Positions 1-7,852 of a stretch of 64,000 bases of DNA are shown piece after piece. Made by a program: the position numbers and the translations under genes. Source of the DNA: Micromonospora sp. C28SCA-DRY-2. GTDB lineage: Bacteria; Actinomycetota; Actinomycetes; Mycobacteriales; Micromonosporaceae. The DNA is taken from assembly GCF_030519475.1 (NCBI RefSeq), contig NZ_JAUMKD010000001.1, positions 1,364,001 through 1,428,000 on the forward strand. The letters are read 5' to 3'. The notes below the pieces were generated by a model that was not told the DNA's origin, made no database searches, and saw nothing but the letters and a program-made list of their open reading frames with translations. How positions within the stretch are numbered: the first letter of the stretch is position 1; every line of letters begins with the position of its first letter.

Positions 1-478
1 TCGTGAAGATCAGGAAGATCGCCACGATCGCCAGGAACTGCGGGAACATCTGGATCAGCAGCAGGGTGAGCAGCCCGATCCGCCGGCCGGCGAAGCGCAT
101 CCGGGAGAAGGCGTACGCGGCGAGCGCGGAGAGGAAGATCGACACGAAGCTCGCCGTGCCGGCGATCAGCAGGCTGTTGAGGAACCAGTGGCCGAAGGCG
201 GTCCGGTCGAACAGGTTGCCGAAGTTCTCGAACGACACGCCCTCGGTCGGCACCAGCTCGGTCGAGGAGAGCGTGCCGCGCGGGTTCAGCGCCGCGGAGA
301 GCACGAACAGGATCGGGAAGAGGCTGAACGCCACCGCCAGCACCCCGACCAGGTGCCGCCAGCCGACCTGGCGGAACCAACGGCCGCGCTGCCCGCCCCG
401 GGCGTTGCGGTTGGCGACCGGCGCGCCGCCGCCCGTGTCGCCGGCGGCCCGGACAGCGCTGCTGCTGAGGGTGCTCAC
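1..478 (-). CDS. malG: Maltose-type ABC transporter permease MalG (3' end cut by window edge)
   Basis: Second inner-membrane permease of a maltose/malto-oligosaccharide ABC importer, expected to pair with the MalF-like protein encoded just upstream. Only the first 159 codons are inside the window. The start is GTG at 478, eight bases after GGAAGG and overlapping the stop of the last upstream mini-ORF (GTGA). After about 40 polar residues come a membrane segment (HLVGVLAVAFSLFPILFVL), a periplasmic stretch with the MalG-like phrase ALNPRGTLSSTELVP, then segments beginning WFLNSLLIAGTASF and GLLTLLLIQMFPQFLAI, which are typical of MalG/GanQ permeases. The EAA loop lies beyond the window. The gene is third in the malE-malF-malG operon but is separated from malF by four tandem repeats, so its translation may depend on the repeat-encoded mini-ORFs. 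The assignment is firm at family level; the exact sugar is inferred from the neighbouring alpha-glucosidase. Confidence 0.9.
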   Translation of the reverse strand, partial: MSTLSSSAVRAAGDTGGGAPVANRNARGGQRGRWFRQVGWRHLVGVLAVAFSLFPILFVLSAALNPRGTLSSTELVPTEGVSFENFGNLFDRTAFGHWFLNSLLIAGTASFVSIFLSALAAYAFSRMRFAGRRIGLLTLLLIQMFPQFLAIVAIFLIFT

Positions 479-702
479 CGGAGCCACCTTCCGTTCGCGA
501 CTGCGGGGCTCGCAAGCTCACTCCTCGCGCTCACCGGAGCCACCTTCCGTTCGCGACTGCGGGGCTCGCAAGCTCACTCCTCGCGCTCACCGGAGCCACC
601 TTCCGTTCGCGACTGCGGGGCTCGCAAGCTCACTCCTCGCGCTCACCGGAGCCACCTTCCGTTCGCGACTGCGGGGCTCGCAAGCTCACTCCTCGCGCTC
701 AC
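473..702 (-). repeat. Four tandem 56-bp repeats, each a coupled 19-codon mini-ORF, between malF and malG
   Basis: Four identical 56-bp units begin at 473, 529, 585 and 641, with a partial fifth (GCTCAC) at 697-702. Read on the minus strand, every unit begins GTGAGC and encodes MSARSELASPAVANGRWLR followed by TGA; that TGA overlaps the GTG of the next unit (GTGA). The malF stop (TGA, 699-701) overlaps the first GTG in the same way, and the last unit's TGA overlaps the malG GTG. Each unit also carries GGAAGG eight bases before the next GTG, a good Shine-Dalgarno sequence. Because 56 is not a multiple of three, each copy steps the reading frame yet leaves a coupled start behind. I recall similar dispersed repeats in Micromonospora genomes, but could not check this. 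Confidence 0.9.
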
Positions 703-2339
703 GAGTACACCTCCTCCTGCTTGCGGGTGCGCCGGAAGCTGATCGCCGAGACCGTGGCGACGATCGCGAAGATGAAGATCGACACCGCCGCGGCCATGCC
801 GAACTCCGCACCCTGGGCGCCGAACGCCAACCGGTAGGTGTAGGTGATCAGCAGGTCGGTGGCCCCGTTGGTCGGGTTGTCGGCCGGGAACGGCCCGCCC
901 TCGGTGGTCAGCCAGATCGCGTTGATGTTGTTGAAGTTGTACGCGAACGACGCGATCAGCAGCGGGGAGAGCGCGACCAGCAGCAGCGGCAGGGTGACCG
1001 ACCGGAACGACTGCCAGGGCGACGCGCCGTCGACCGAGGTGGCCTCGGTCAGCTCGCGCGGGATCGCCTGCAACGCGCCGGTGGCCACCAGGAACATGTA
1101 CGGGTAGCCGAGCCAGAGCTGCACCAGCAGCACCGCCGCGCGGGCCGTCCAGTCCTGGCCGAACCAGTCCACGCCGAGCCCGAACAGGTTGTTGACCAGG
1201 CCGAAGTCGGTGTTGAACATGTCCCGCCAGACCAGCAGCATGGCGAACGACGGCATGGCGTACGGCAGGATCAGCAGCACCCGGTAGAGGTTGGTGCCGC
1301 GCAGCCGGGGCGAGTGCAGCGTCAGCGCGATGGCCAAGCCGAGCAGGAAGGTGAGCCCGGTCGACCCGATCGCGAAGGCGAAGTTCCAGACCAGCGTGCC
1401 GAAGAACGGGCCGGAAATGGCGGGCTCGGTGAGCACCCGGGCGAAGTTGTCGAACCCGACGTTGACCTTCCAGCCCTGCGCCAGCCGTTCCCCGTCGGCG
1501 GCCACGAAGGCGCCGCTGGACTCGTCAGCGGTCCACGTCTTCCCGCTCTCGGCGTCCCGGACGCAGTCGCAGCCGGCGTCGTACGCCCGCATGGCCTTGC
1601 CCTCGTAGGCGCGGGTGAGGCCGGTGGACCGGATGGCGCCCCCGGCGGTCGGCACGACCAGGTCGGTGATCTCCTGGCTGCGGGCGCCGGCCTGGCCGAA
1701 GTTCAGCACGGTGTAGCCGTCGGCGGCGGTGACCTTGCCACCCGGGGCGACGGTCACGTCGGCCGGGTCGAGCCGGCGCAGCCCCTCGGCGTCGCCGACC
1801 GAGACGGTGCCGGTGGCCGGGTCGGTGACCAGGAAGACCAGCGGGCCGGTGGCGGGATCGCCGGTGGTGGCCACGGAGAGCGCGTACTCGGTGGAGCCGG
1901 GGACCTGCTGCACCGAGGCGGTCTGGATGGCGACGATCGCGTCGTCCTTGCTGCCGCGGTGCCCGTCGCCGAAGTTCGTGAACGCGGTGCTCGCCGTGTA
2001 GAGCACCGGGAAGACCTGGAAGGCGATCAGGAAGAGCGTGCCGGGGACCAGGTACTTGGCCGGGACGTGCCGGCGGGTGAGGTAGAGGTAGAACAGTCCG
2101 GCGGTGGTGACCGCCAGCAGGGCCAGCCCGGCCCACTTCTCGGCCTCGATGAGCGGGAAGGCCGCCCAGACCGCGATCCCGGCCACCAGGCCGAGCAGGA
2201 CCACCTTGACCAGCAGGCCGGTCACGGTGATCGGCGCGTGGTTCCGCGCGGTACGGGACGAGCGCGGGAGCCCGGAGCCGACGGGCTCCCGGCCCGGGAC
2301 CTGCTGGGCAGGTCCCGGGCCGGACAGCGGCGTGCTCAT
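699..2339 (-). CDS. malF: Maltose-type ABC transporter permease MalF
   Basis: Inner-membrane permease of the malto-oligosaccharide importer, 546 aa. Three N-terminal membrane segments lie roughly at residues 35-115 (for example LLVKVVLLGLVAGIAVWAAF). They are followed by a periplasmic domain of about 160 residues between the third and fourth segments, the hallmark of MalF as opposed to shorter sugar permeases. The C-terminal half carries the permease core with the EAA loop (EATSVDGASPWQSF...LPLLL, near residue 430) that docks on the ATPase. No ATPase gene is present; in actinomycetes a shared MsiK-type ATPase encoded elsewhere usually serves such systems. The start ATG at 2339 overlaps the malE stop (TAATG), so translation is probably coupled. 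A strong hairpin lies just after the start. The stop at 699-701 opens the 56-bp repeat array. Confidence 0.93.
   Translation of the reverse strand: MSTPLSGPGPAQQVPGREPVGSGLPRSSRTARNHAPITVTGLLVKVVLLGLVAGIAVWAAFPLIEAEKWAGLALLAVTTAGLFYLYLTRRHVPAKYLVPGTLFLIAFQVFPVLYTASTAFTNFGDGHRGSKDDAIVAIQTASVQQVPGSTEYALSVATTGDPATGPLVFLVTDPATGTVSVGDAEGLRRLDPADVTVAPGGKVTAADGYTVLNFGQAGARSQEITDLVVPTAGGAIRSTGLTRAYEGKAMRAYDAGCDCVRDAESGKTWTADESSGAFVAADGERLAQGWKVNVGFDNFARVLTEPAISGPFFGTLVWNFAFAIGSTGLTFLLGLAIALTLHSPRLRGTNLYRVLLILPYAMPSFAMLLVWRDMFNTDFGLVNNLFGLGVDWFGQDWTARAAVLLVQLWLGYPYMFLVATGALQAIPRELTEATSVDGASPWQSFRSVTLPLLLVALSPLLIASFAYNFNNINAIWLTTEGGPFPADNPTNGATDLLITYTYRLAFGAQGAEFGMAAAVSIFIFAIVATVSAISFRRTRKQEEVYS
2291..2321 (-). 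promoter_or_regulatory. Strong mRNA hairpin at the malE/malF junction, inside the malF 5' coding region
   Basis: GGCCCGGGACCTG pairs perfectly with CAGGTCCCGGGCC across a 5-base loop (13-bp stem), 18-48 bases downstream of the malF start. It is within coding sequence and is followed by no U tract. By analogy with the malE-malF REP elements of E. coli, it could protect upstream malE mRNA from 3' exonucleases and so let the binding protein outnumber the permeases. That role is inferred; only the stem is seen. Confidence 0.5.
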
Positions 2340-3586
2340 TACTTGATCTGGCCGGAGATGGTCTTGCCGGCCGCGGTGATCGTCTTGGCCGGGTCGGCGC
2401 CGCCGATGATGGCGGCCTGCGCCTTGCCGAACGGGTCCCAGATCGCGGCCATCGCCGGGATCGCCGGGAGCACCTGGCCGTTCTTGCCGGCCTCCTGGAA
2501 CTTGGCCAGGTCCGGGTCGGTGCCCTTGACCTGGTCCAGCGCGGCGGTCAGCGCCGGCGGGCGGGGCTCGGCGTTGTACAGCGCCACGGCCAGCTCGGGG
2601 GTGGTGACGTAGTTGGCCACGAACTCCTGGGCCAGCGCCTTGTTCTTGCCCTTGGCCGCCACGTAGAACGCCTGGACGCCGACGAAGGGCTGGGCCTCCT
2701 TGCCACCGGCGAAGCCGGGGACCGGGGAGATGTCGTACTTGATGTTCGCCTTCTTGGCGTCCGCGATGGCCCACGGGCCGGAGACCAGGAAGGCGCACTT
2801 CTTGGCGCCGAAGGTGGCGATCGAGTTCTCGGCGGTGATGGAGCGCTTCAACGCACCCTCACCCTTCTCACCGAGGGCGGCGATCTTCTTGAACGCCTCG
2901 ATCGACTCCGGCTTGCCCACGCCCAGGTCCTTCGGGTCGTAGTCGCCGTTGGCGGCGGTGCCGAACAGGTAGCCGCCGGCCGAGGTGTACAGCGGGTAGA
3001 TGTGGTACGCGTCGCCGTTCTGGCCGGACTGCAGGCAGAGGATCTCGCTGGCCTTCTTCTCCGCCTTGAGCTTCTTGCCGGTGGCGACCAGTTCCTCGAT
3101 GGTCTTCGGCGCCTCGGGGGCCAGCTCGGTGTTGCGGATCAGCGCGAGGTTCTCCATCGCGTACGGCACGCCGTAGAGCTGGCCGTTGAAGGTGACGGCC
3201 TTGACCGCCGTGGCGTTGAAGCCGCTCTTCTGCTCGGCGGTGAGCTGCACCGGGTCGATGGCGCCGTTCTGCACCAGGTTGCCGATCCAGTCGTGCGCGC
3301 CGACCACCACGTCCGGGCCGCTGCCCTGCTGGTGGGCGGTGACGAAGTTGGTCTGCAGGTCCTTGGAGACGGCCTGCACCTCGACGGTGACGCCGTTCTC
3401 CTGGCCGAACTTCTCGGCGAACGGCTTGAGGGCCGCGGTCCGCTTGTCGTCGGCCCAGATCACCAGCTTGCCACCGGCGGCCTTGGGGGATTCGTTGGCG
3501 GCCGGCTCGTCGCTGCCGCCGCCACAGCCGGACGCGGCGAGCGCCAGGGCGAAGGCGGCGACCACACCCGCGGTACGGATGCGCAT
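2339..3586 (-). CDS. malE: Maltose/malto-oligosaccharide-binding lipoprotein MalE
   Basis: Extracellular solute-binding protein (family 1), 415 aa, which captures the sugar and delivers it to MalF-MalG. The N-terminus is a lipoprotein signal (MRIRTAGVVAAFALALAASGC) with the lipidated cysteine at residue 21, followed by a Gly/Ser/Asp/Glu linker. The mature part starts with KLVIWADDKRTAALKPFAEKF, typical of MalE/cyclodextrin-binding proteins, and contains the TNFVTAHQQGSGPDVVVGAHDW and GVPYAMENLALIRNTEL regions found in that family. The ATG at 3586 is chosen over the in-frame ATG at 3604 because AGGAG lies five bases before it and the signal peptide then has a normal length. It is the first gene of the operon, divergent from the LacI-type gene, with operator-like repeats in between. 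Confidence 0.93.
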   Translation of the reverse strand: MRIRTAGVVAAFALALAASGCGGGSDEPAANESPKAAGGKLVIWADDKRTAALKPFAEKFGQENGVTVEVQAVSKDLQTNFVTAHQQGSGPDVVVGAHDWIGNLVQNGAIDPVQLTAEQKSGFNATAVKAVTFNGQLYGVPYAMENLALIRNTELAPEAPKTIEELVATGKKLKAEKKASEILCLQSGQNGDAYHIYPLYTSAGGYLFGTAANGDYDPKDLGVGKPESIEAFKKIAALGEKGEGALKRSITAENSIATFGAKKCAFLVSGPWAIADAKKANIKYDISPVPGFAGGKEAQPFVGVQAFYVAAKGKNKALAQEFVANYVTTPELAVALYNAEPRPPALTAALDQVKGTDPDLAKFQEAGKNGQVLPAIPAMAAIWDPFGKAQAAIIGGADPAKTITAAGKTISGQIK

Positions 3587-3647
3587 CGGTACTCCTGTCG
3601 TCATGGCGGCCCGCCGGGGGAAGGGCGGCCCGCCAGTGGAAACCTCT

Positions 3648-3659
3648 GTAAGTTCTTGC
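3648..3659. promoter_or_regulatory. Candidate MalR operator upstream of malE
   Basis: GTAAGTTCTTGC, which reads GCAAGAACTTAC on the minus strand, matches the near-perfect inverted repeat GCAAGAACTTGC found at 3753-3764 at 11 of 12 positions. It lies 62 bases upstream of the malE start, where a repressor would block transcription. LacI-family repressors of maltose genes in actinomycetes bind CTTGC/GCAAG-type inverted repeats. The sequence match is seen; binding is inferred. Confidence 0.5.
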
Positions 3660-3738
3660 CAACCGGCGCTAGGGTGCTGCGCCGCTGCTCTCGCATGTTG
3701 CGGGGACGTTAGCAAGGCGTTGCAGAGAATGGAAGGGT

Positions 3739-3778
3739 TTGCAAGAGTGTACGCAAGAACTTGCCCGTGAGCTAAAGT
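3739..3778. promoter_or_regulatory. Candidate MalR operators and leaderless promoter of the lacI-type gene
   Basis: TTGCAAGAGTGT (3739-3750) is followed by the inverted repeat GCAAGAACTTGC (3753-3764). A -10 box TAAAGT (3773-3778) ends six bases before the ATG of the repressor gene, so that mRNA is probably leaderless. The palindrome sits immediately upstream of the -10 box, where bound repressor would shut off its own gene and possibly malE on the other strand. ACTCTTGCAA, the complement of part of the first element, recurs in the alpha-glucosidase promoter. Confidence 0.5.
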
Positions 3779-3784
3779 GCCGCC

Positions 3785-4873
3785 ATGCGCGCTCGACTGT
3801 CCGACATCGCCCAACAGGCCGAAGTCAGCGAGGCCACGGTGTCGCGGGTGCTCAACGACCGCCCGGGAGTGGCCCCGGAGACCCGGCAGGCCGTCCTGAC
3901 CGCCCTCGACGTGCTCGGCTACGAGCGCCCGGCCCGGCTGCGCAAGCGCAGCGCCGGGCTGGTCGGCCTGGTCGTCCCGGAGCTGGACAACCCGATCTTC
4001 CCCGCCTTCGCCCAGGTCATCGAGTCGACGCTGGCGCAGAGCGGGTTCACCCCCGTGCTGTGTACCCAGACCGCCGGCGGGGTCACCGAGGACGAGTACG
4101 TGGAGATGCTGCTGGACCGGCAGGTCTCCGGGATCGTCTTCGTCTCCGGCCTGCACGCCGACACCGCCGCCAACCACGACCGCTACCGGGCGCTGATCGC
4201 CCGCCCGCTGCCGGTCGTCATGATCAACGGCTACGTGCCCGGCATCGCCGCGCCCTTCGTCTCCTGCGACGACGGCGAGGCCGCGGAGCTGGCGGTGGCC
4301 CACCTGGTCGCCCTCGGGCACCGCCGGATCGGCCTGATCACCGGGCCGGACCGGTTCGTGCCGGTGCGGCGGAAGGTGGCCGGCTGGCGCAGCGCGATGG
4401 GCCGGCTGGCCGGGCTGCCCGCCGCCGACCTCGACGAGCTGGCCGAGCTGTCGCTGTTCGGTGTGGAGGGTGGCGAGGCCGCCGCCGGCCGGCTGCTCGA
4501 CCGCGGCGTCACCGGGATCGTCTGCGGCTCGGACCTGATGGCGCTCGGCGCCATCCGGGCGGCCCGGCAGCGCGGCCTGTCGGTGCCGGCCGACCTCTCC
4601 GTGGTCGGCTACGACGACTCGCCACTGATGGCGTTCACCGACCCGCCGTTGACCACCATGCGCCAGCCGGTGGCGGCGATGGCGGTGGCCGCGGTGCGGG
4701 CGCTGGTCGACGAGATCAACGGGCACGCCGCGCCGCACTCGGAGTACCTGTTCCGCCCGGAGCTGGTGGTGCGCGGCTCGACAGCGGTCGCCCGGGCGGC
4801 CGGCGACCGGCCGGTCAGCGGCGGGGTGGGCGGGCAGCGGCCGGCCCCACCGGCGCTCGCCGTGCCGGCCTGA
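3785..4873 (+). CDS. LacI-family repressor, probably of the maltose genes (MalR-like)
   Basis: DNA-binding repressor of 362 aa that should release its operators when a maltose-derived sugar binds. Residues about 5-24 form the LacI helix-turn-helix (LSDIAQQAEVSEATVSRVLN), followed by the hinge region and a periplasmic-binding-protein-like effector domain (GLVGLVVPELDNPIFP...GHRRIGLITGP...GIVCGSDLMALGAIRAA...VVGYDDSPLMAF). It is divergently transcribed from malE, and the alpha-glucosidase gene follows on the same strand after 137 bases. The conserved neighbourhood makes maltose control the best guess. The start at 3785 has no Shine-Dalgarno sequence but lies six bases after a good -10 box, so translation is probably leaderless. 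Confidence 0.9.
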   Translation: MRARLSDIAQQAEVSEATVSRVLNDRPGVAPETRQAVLTALDVLGYERPARLRKRSAGLVGLVVPELDNPIFPAFAQVIESTLAQSGFTPVLCTQTAGGVTEDEYVEMLLDRQVSGIVFVSGLHADTAANHDRYRALIARPLPVVMINGYVPGIAAPFVSCDDGEAAELAVAHLVALGHRRIGLITGPDRFVPVRRKVAGWRSAMGRLAGLPAADLDELAELSLFGVEGGEAAAGRLLDRGVTGIVCGSDLMALGAIRAARQRGLSVPADLSVVGYDDSPLMAFTDPPLTTMRQPVAAMAVAAVRALVDEINGHAAPHSEYLFRPELVVRGSTAVARAAGDRPVSGGVGGQRPAPPALAVPA

Positions 4874-4893
4874 TCCGATGACCGGCGTCATTT

Positions 4894-4939
4894 CTTGCGC
4901 AAAGACTGCTTGACTCTTGCAACGCCGGAGCGGCATTCT
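4894..4939 (+). promoter_or_regulatory. Alpha-glucosidase promoter with overlapping CTTGC operators
   Basis: CTTGCGCAAAG (4894-4904) is an inverted repeat just upstream of a -35 box TTGACT (4910-4915). ACTCTTGCAA (4913-4922), shared with the malE/lacI intergenic region, overlaps that -35. A possible -10, CATTCT (4934-4939), follows 18 bases after the -35. A repressor bound here would block RNA polymerase directly. The -10 is the weakest element. Confidence 0.45.
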
Positions 4940-5010
4940 GCTCAGGCACCCTTGCGCCCAGCACCGCGCGGGATGCCGCCGTCCCGCGCCACAGAACGGG
5001 GAACGCCTCG

Positions 5011-6645
5011 ATGACCGCAAGCCACCCCACCCCGCAGACCTCCGACGCCGACTGGTGGCGCTCCGCCGTCGTCTACCAGGTCTACGTCCGCAGCTTCGCC
5101 GACAGTGACGGCGACGGCATCGGCGACCTGCGCGGCATCCGCGAGCGCCTGCCGTACCTGCGCGACCTCGGGGTGGACGCGCTCTGGCTGACCCCCTTCT
5201 ACACCTCGCCGATGGTCGACGGCGGCTACGACGTCGCCGACTACCGCGACGTCGACCCGATGTTCGGCACCCTCACCGACTTCGACGCCATGATCACCGA
5301 CGCGCACGCGCTCGGCCTGCGGATCATCGTCGACCTGGTGCCCAACCACACCTCCAGCGCGCACCCCTGGTTCTCCGCCGCCCTGGCCGCCGGCCCCGGT
5401 TCCGCCGAGCGGGCGCGCTACCTCTTCGCCGACGGCAAGGGCGAGCAGGGCGAACTGCCCCCGAACGACTGGGAGAGCATCTTCGGCGGCCCGGCCTGGA
5501 CCCGGGTGCCCGACGGCCAGTGGTACCTGCACCTGTTCGACCCGGCCCAGCCGGACCTGAACTGGCGGCACCCCGAGGTGCGCGCCGAGTTCGAGGACAT
5601 CCTGCGGTTCTGGCTCGACCGGGGGGTGGACGGCTTCCGGATCGACGTGGCGCACGGCATGATCAAGGCCGAGGGCCTGCCGGACGTCGGCTTCAGCACG
5701 ATGACCACCGGCCAGCGCCAGGTGGAGTTGCTCGGCAAGGGCCGGCTGCCCTACTTCGACCAGGACGAGGTGCACGACATCTACCGCGCCTGGCGGCCGA
5801 TCCTGGACAGCTACCCCGGCGGCCGGATGGCGGTCGCGGAGGCGTGGGCCGAGACGCCGCAGCGGCTGGCCCGCTACATCGGCCCGGACGAGCTGCACCA
5901 GGCGTTCAGCTTCGACTTCCTCGACGCGACCTGGTCGGCCGAGTCGTTCCGCAAGGTGATCGACACCGCGCTGGCCGAGGCCACCATCGTCGGCGCGCCC
6001 ACCACCTGGGTGCTCTCCAACCACGACAAGCAGCGGCACGTCACCCGTTACGGTGACGGCCCGGAGGGGCTGCGCCGGGCCCGCGCGGCCACCCTGCTGA
6101 TGCTCGCCCTGCCCGGCTGCGCGTACCTCTACCAGGGCGAGGAGCTGGGCCTGCCGGAGGTGCTCGACCTTCCCGACGAGCTGCGCCAGGACCCGGCGTT
6201 CCTGCGCACCGGGGAGAGCCGGGACGGCTGCCGGGTGCCGATCCCGTGGAGCGGCGAGCTTGCCCCGTACGGCTTCGGGCCGGCCGGCAGCGAGCTGAGC
6301 TGGCTGCCGGCGCCGGCCACCTGGCAGGCCCTCTCGGTCGCCGCCCAGACCGGCGTGCCGGGCTCGACCCTGGAGCTCTACCGCACGGCGCTGCGGATCC
6401 GCCGGGAGCACCCGGCGCTGGCGGCCGACGCCGGCCCGGTGACCTGGCTGGAGACCGCTCCGGGCGTGCTGGCCTTCAGCCGCGCCGCCGCTGACGCCGT
6501 GCTGACCTGCGTGGTCAACATCAGCGGCGCCCCGGCCCTGATCGACGGTTACGGCGAGCCGATCGCCGCCAGCGAGGCGCTCACCGGGCAGGGCTCCGGC
6601 CACCTGCTCGGAGTCGACGCGGCTGCCTGGTTCGAACGGCGCTGA
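5011..6645 (+). CDS. aglA: GH13 alpha-glucosidase (oligo-1,6-glucosidase-like)
   Basis: Cytoplasmic glycoside hydrolase of 544 aa that should release glucose from maltose and short malto-oligosaccharides brought in by the adjacent transporter. It has the GH13 (beta/alpha)8 barrel: region I DLVPNHTS, region II GFRIDVAH with nucleophile Asp212, region III VAEAW with acid/base Glu277, and region IV SNHDKQRH with Asp339 as transition-state stabiliser. The opening (DWWRSAVVYQVYVRSFADSDGDG, then VDALWLTPFYTSPMVDGGYDV) is typical of the alpha-glucosidase/sucrose-hydrolase group. There is no signal peptide. The start ATG at 5011 follows a GGGGAA ribosome site. Upstream operator-like repeats suggest control by the adjacent LacI-type protein. 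Trehalose or isomaltose specificity cannot be excluded from sequence. Confidence 0.92.
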   Translation: MTASHPTPQTSDADWWRSAVVYQVYVRSFADSDGDGIGDLRGIRERLPYLRDLGVDALWLTPFYTSPMVDGGYDVADYRDVDPMFGTLTDFDAMITDAHALGLRIIVDLVPNHTSSAHPWFSAALAAGPGSAERARYLFADGKGEQGELPPNDWESIFGGPAWTRVPDGQWYLHLFDPAQPDLNWRHPEVRAEFEDILRFWLDRGVDGFRIDVAHGMIKAEGLPDVGFSTMTTGQRQVELLGKGRLPYFDQDEVHDIYRAWRPILDSYPGGRMAVAEAWAETPQRLARYIGPDELHQAFSFDFLDATWSAESFRKVIDTALAEATIVGAPTTWVLSNHDKQRHVTRYGDGPEGLRRARAATLLMLALPGCAYLYQGEELGLPEVLDLPDELRQDPAFLRTGESRDGCRVPIPWSGELAPYGFGPAGSELSWLPAPATWQALSVAAQTGVPGSTLELYRTALRIRREHPALAADAGPVTWLETAPGVLAFSRAAADAVLTCVVNISGAPALIDGYGEPIAASEALTGQGSGHLLGVDAAAWFERR

Positions 6646-6848
6646 GCGGGTAACCCGTCATCGACCTGGTCGTCCGTTGTGCCCCGCGCCGACGGGCGGC
6701 TGGGCCACCGACCCCTTGTGGTGGGGGGTGAGGTGGCGCCGGCGCCTCGTGGAGTCCGCTCCGCGGGGCGCCGGCGTCCATTCCGGACGTGTCGCCGCCG
6801 CCCGCCGGGGTAGGAGGTGCCTCGACGGTCCCCCGGAGGTGGTCTGCG

Positions 6849-7217
6849 ATGGCACGTGTGGCTCAGTACACCCTCGACGTGACGGACGTCGACCGGATGG
6901 CGGCGTTCTGGTCCGCGGCGCTCGGCTACCGGGTCGAGCAGGGCGGCGACGGCAGCGCCAAGCTGTACCCGCCGCCGGACGCGATCGGCGCGCCCACCGT
7001 CTGGTTGCAGGGTTGCGGCACCCCGAAACGGGACAAGAACCGGCTGCACCTGGACCTGGTCGCCGACGGTGACCCGGCGGCCGAGGTGCGCCGGCTGGTG
7101 GAGCTGGGCGCCCGGCACGCCGACGTGGGGCAGACCGGCGAGGAGGGCTTCGTCGTCCTCGCCGACCCGGAGGACAACGAGTTCTGCGTGCTGGACGGCC
7201 CGCCCCGGCGCGGCTGA
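6849..7217 (+). CDS. VOC-family (glyoxalase/bleomycin-resistance fold) protein
   Basis: Small single-unit vicinal oxygen chelate protein of 122 aa. It opens with the beta-alpha-beta signature QYTLDVTDVDRMAAFWSAALGY and ends with the metal-site-like strand FVVLADPEDNEFCVLDGP, whose Glu usually helps hold the metal; RLHLDLV supplies the expected His. The actinobacterial 'glyoxalase-like domain' group to which it looks closest has no defined substrate. The start ATG at 6849 is supported by GGAGGT eight bases upstream. It stands alone between the alpha-glucosidase gene and a convergent gene; about 200 bases upstream carry no other gene. Its role is unknown: it could be a lyase, a dioxygenase or a drug-binding protein. 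Confidence 0.82.
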   Translation: MARVAQYTLDVTDVDRMAAFWSAALGYRVEQGGDGSAKLYPPPDAIGAPTVWLQGCGTPKRDKNRLHLDLVADGDPAAEVRRLVELGARHADVGQTGEEGFVVLADPEDNEFCVLDGPPRRG

Positions 7218-7251
7218 CCGGCCGCGCCGCCGGCACCGGCCGCCGCCGGGC

Positions 7252-7695
7252 TCAGGACCCGGTGCCGGTGAGTTTCGCCGCGATCCGGCGGAAGCCCTCC
7301 CGCAGCTCGGCCTCGCTCGGCGCGCGGGTCGGCTCGGTGCGCTGGTCCGCCGCGGCGGCCGCCTCCAGCTCCTCGTCGATGGTGTCCTCGAAGTCGCCGT
7401 AGAGGTCGGCCTCCTCGACCTGCGCGATCTCGTCCTCGGCGGCGATCTGCGCGGCCGCGATCTCGCCCCGGATCTGGTCCGCGGAGACCGCCGGCAGCAG
7501 CGGCTCGACCACCGCCATCAGCTGCTCCTCGGCCACCACCGCCTCGGCCAGCGCCAGCGCGTGCGCCCGCTCGTACGGGCCGCAGACCACCGGCTCCCAC
7601 TCGTCGGCGTCGCCGAGCGGGCCGAAGGTGATGATCCAGGGCAGGCCGAGCATCGGCGAGTCGTCCGGCAGGTCCAACGTCACGAGTGCGCCCAC
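7252..7695 (-). CDS. Acidic hypothetical protein
   Basis: Protein of 147 aa that I do not recognise. It is strongly acidic and Ala/Glu-rich, with no signal peptide or membrane segment. The N-terminal 50 residues (VTLDLPDDSPMLGLPWIITFGPLGDADEWEPVVCGPYERAHALALAEAVV) look folded. The remainder is a low-complexity helix rich in Glu and Ala, ending with FRRIAAKLTGTGS. Third codon positions are almost all G or C, so it is a real gene. The GTG start at 7695 has no clear ribosome site. It is convergent with the VOC gene, and their ends are about 35 bases apart. Confidence 0.75.
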   Translation of the reverse strand: MGALVTLDLPDDSPMLGLPWIITFGPLGDADEWEPVVCGPYERAHALALAEAVVAEEQLMAVVEPLLPAVSADQIRGEIAAAQIAAEDEIAQVEEADLYGDFEDTIDEELEAAAAADQRTEPTRAPSEAELREGFRRIAAKLTGTGS

Positions 7696-7852
7696 CGGCC
7701 CATCATGGTCCGTCCCGCCGGACTCCCGGGCGGCAATCTCCCATTCCCGTCCGGCCGCCGGAGAGCGCGGGACGCGGGGCCGGTCCGCGCATCGGCCACC
7801 CGTCGCCCTCGGCCCCGCCGTTGTGGCGCGGCCCGGGGCGAGGGTGTCCCGG

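Noticed and set aside
473-702. Tandem repeats considered as a CRISPR array
   Set aside because: Units are directly adjacent, 56 bp, without spacers, and no cas gene is present.
3-2612. Very long plus-strand open frame of 869 codons across the mal operon
   Set aside because: It is antisense to malE-malF-malG and spans the repeat array and gene junctions; the composition (Arg/Gly/Pro/Gln rich) is that of a high-GC shadow frame, with no conserved domain.
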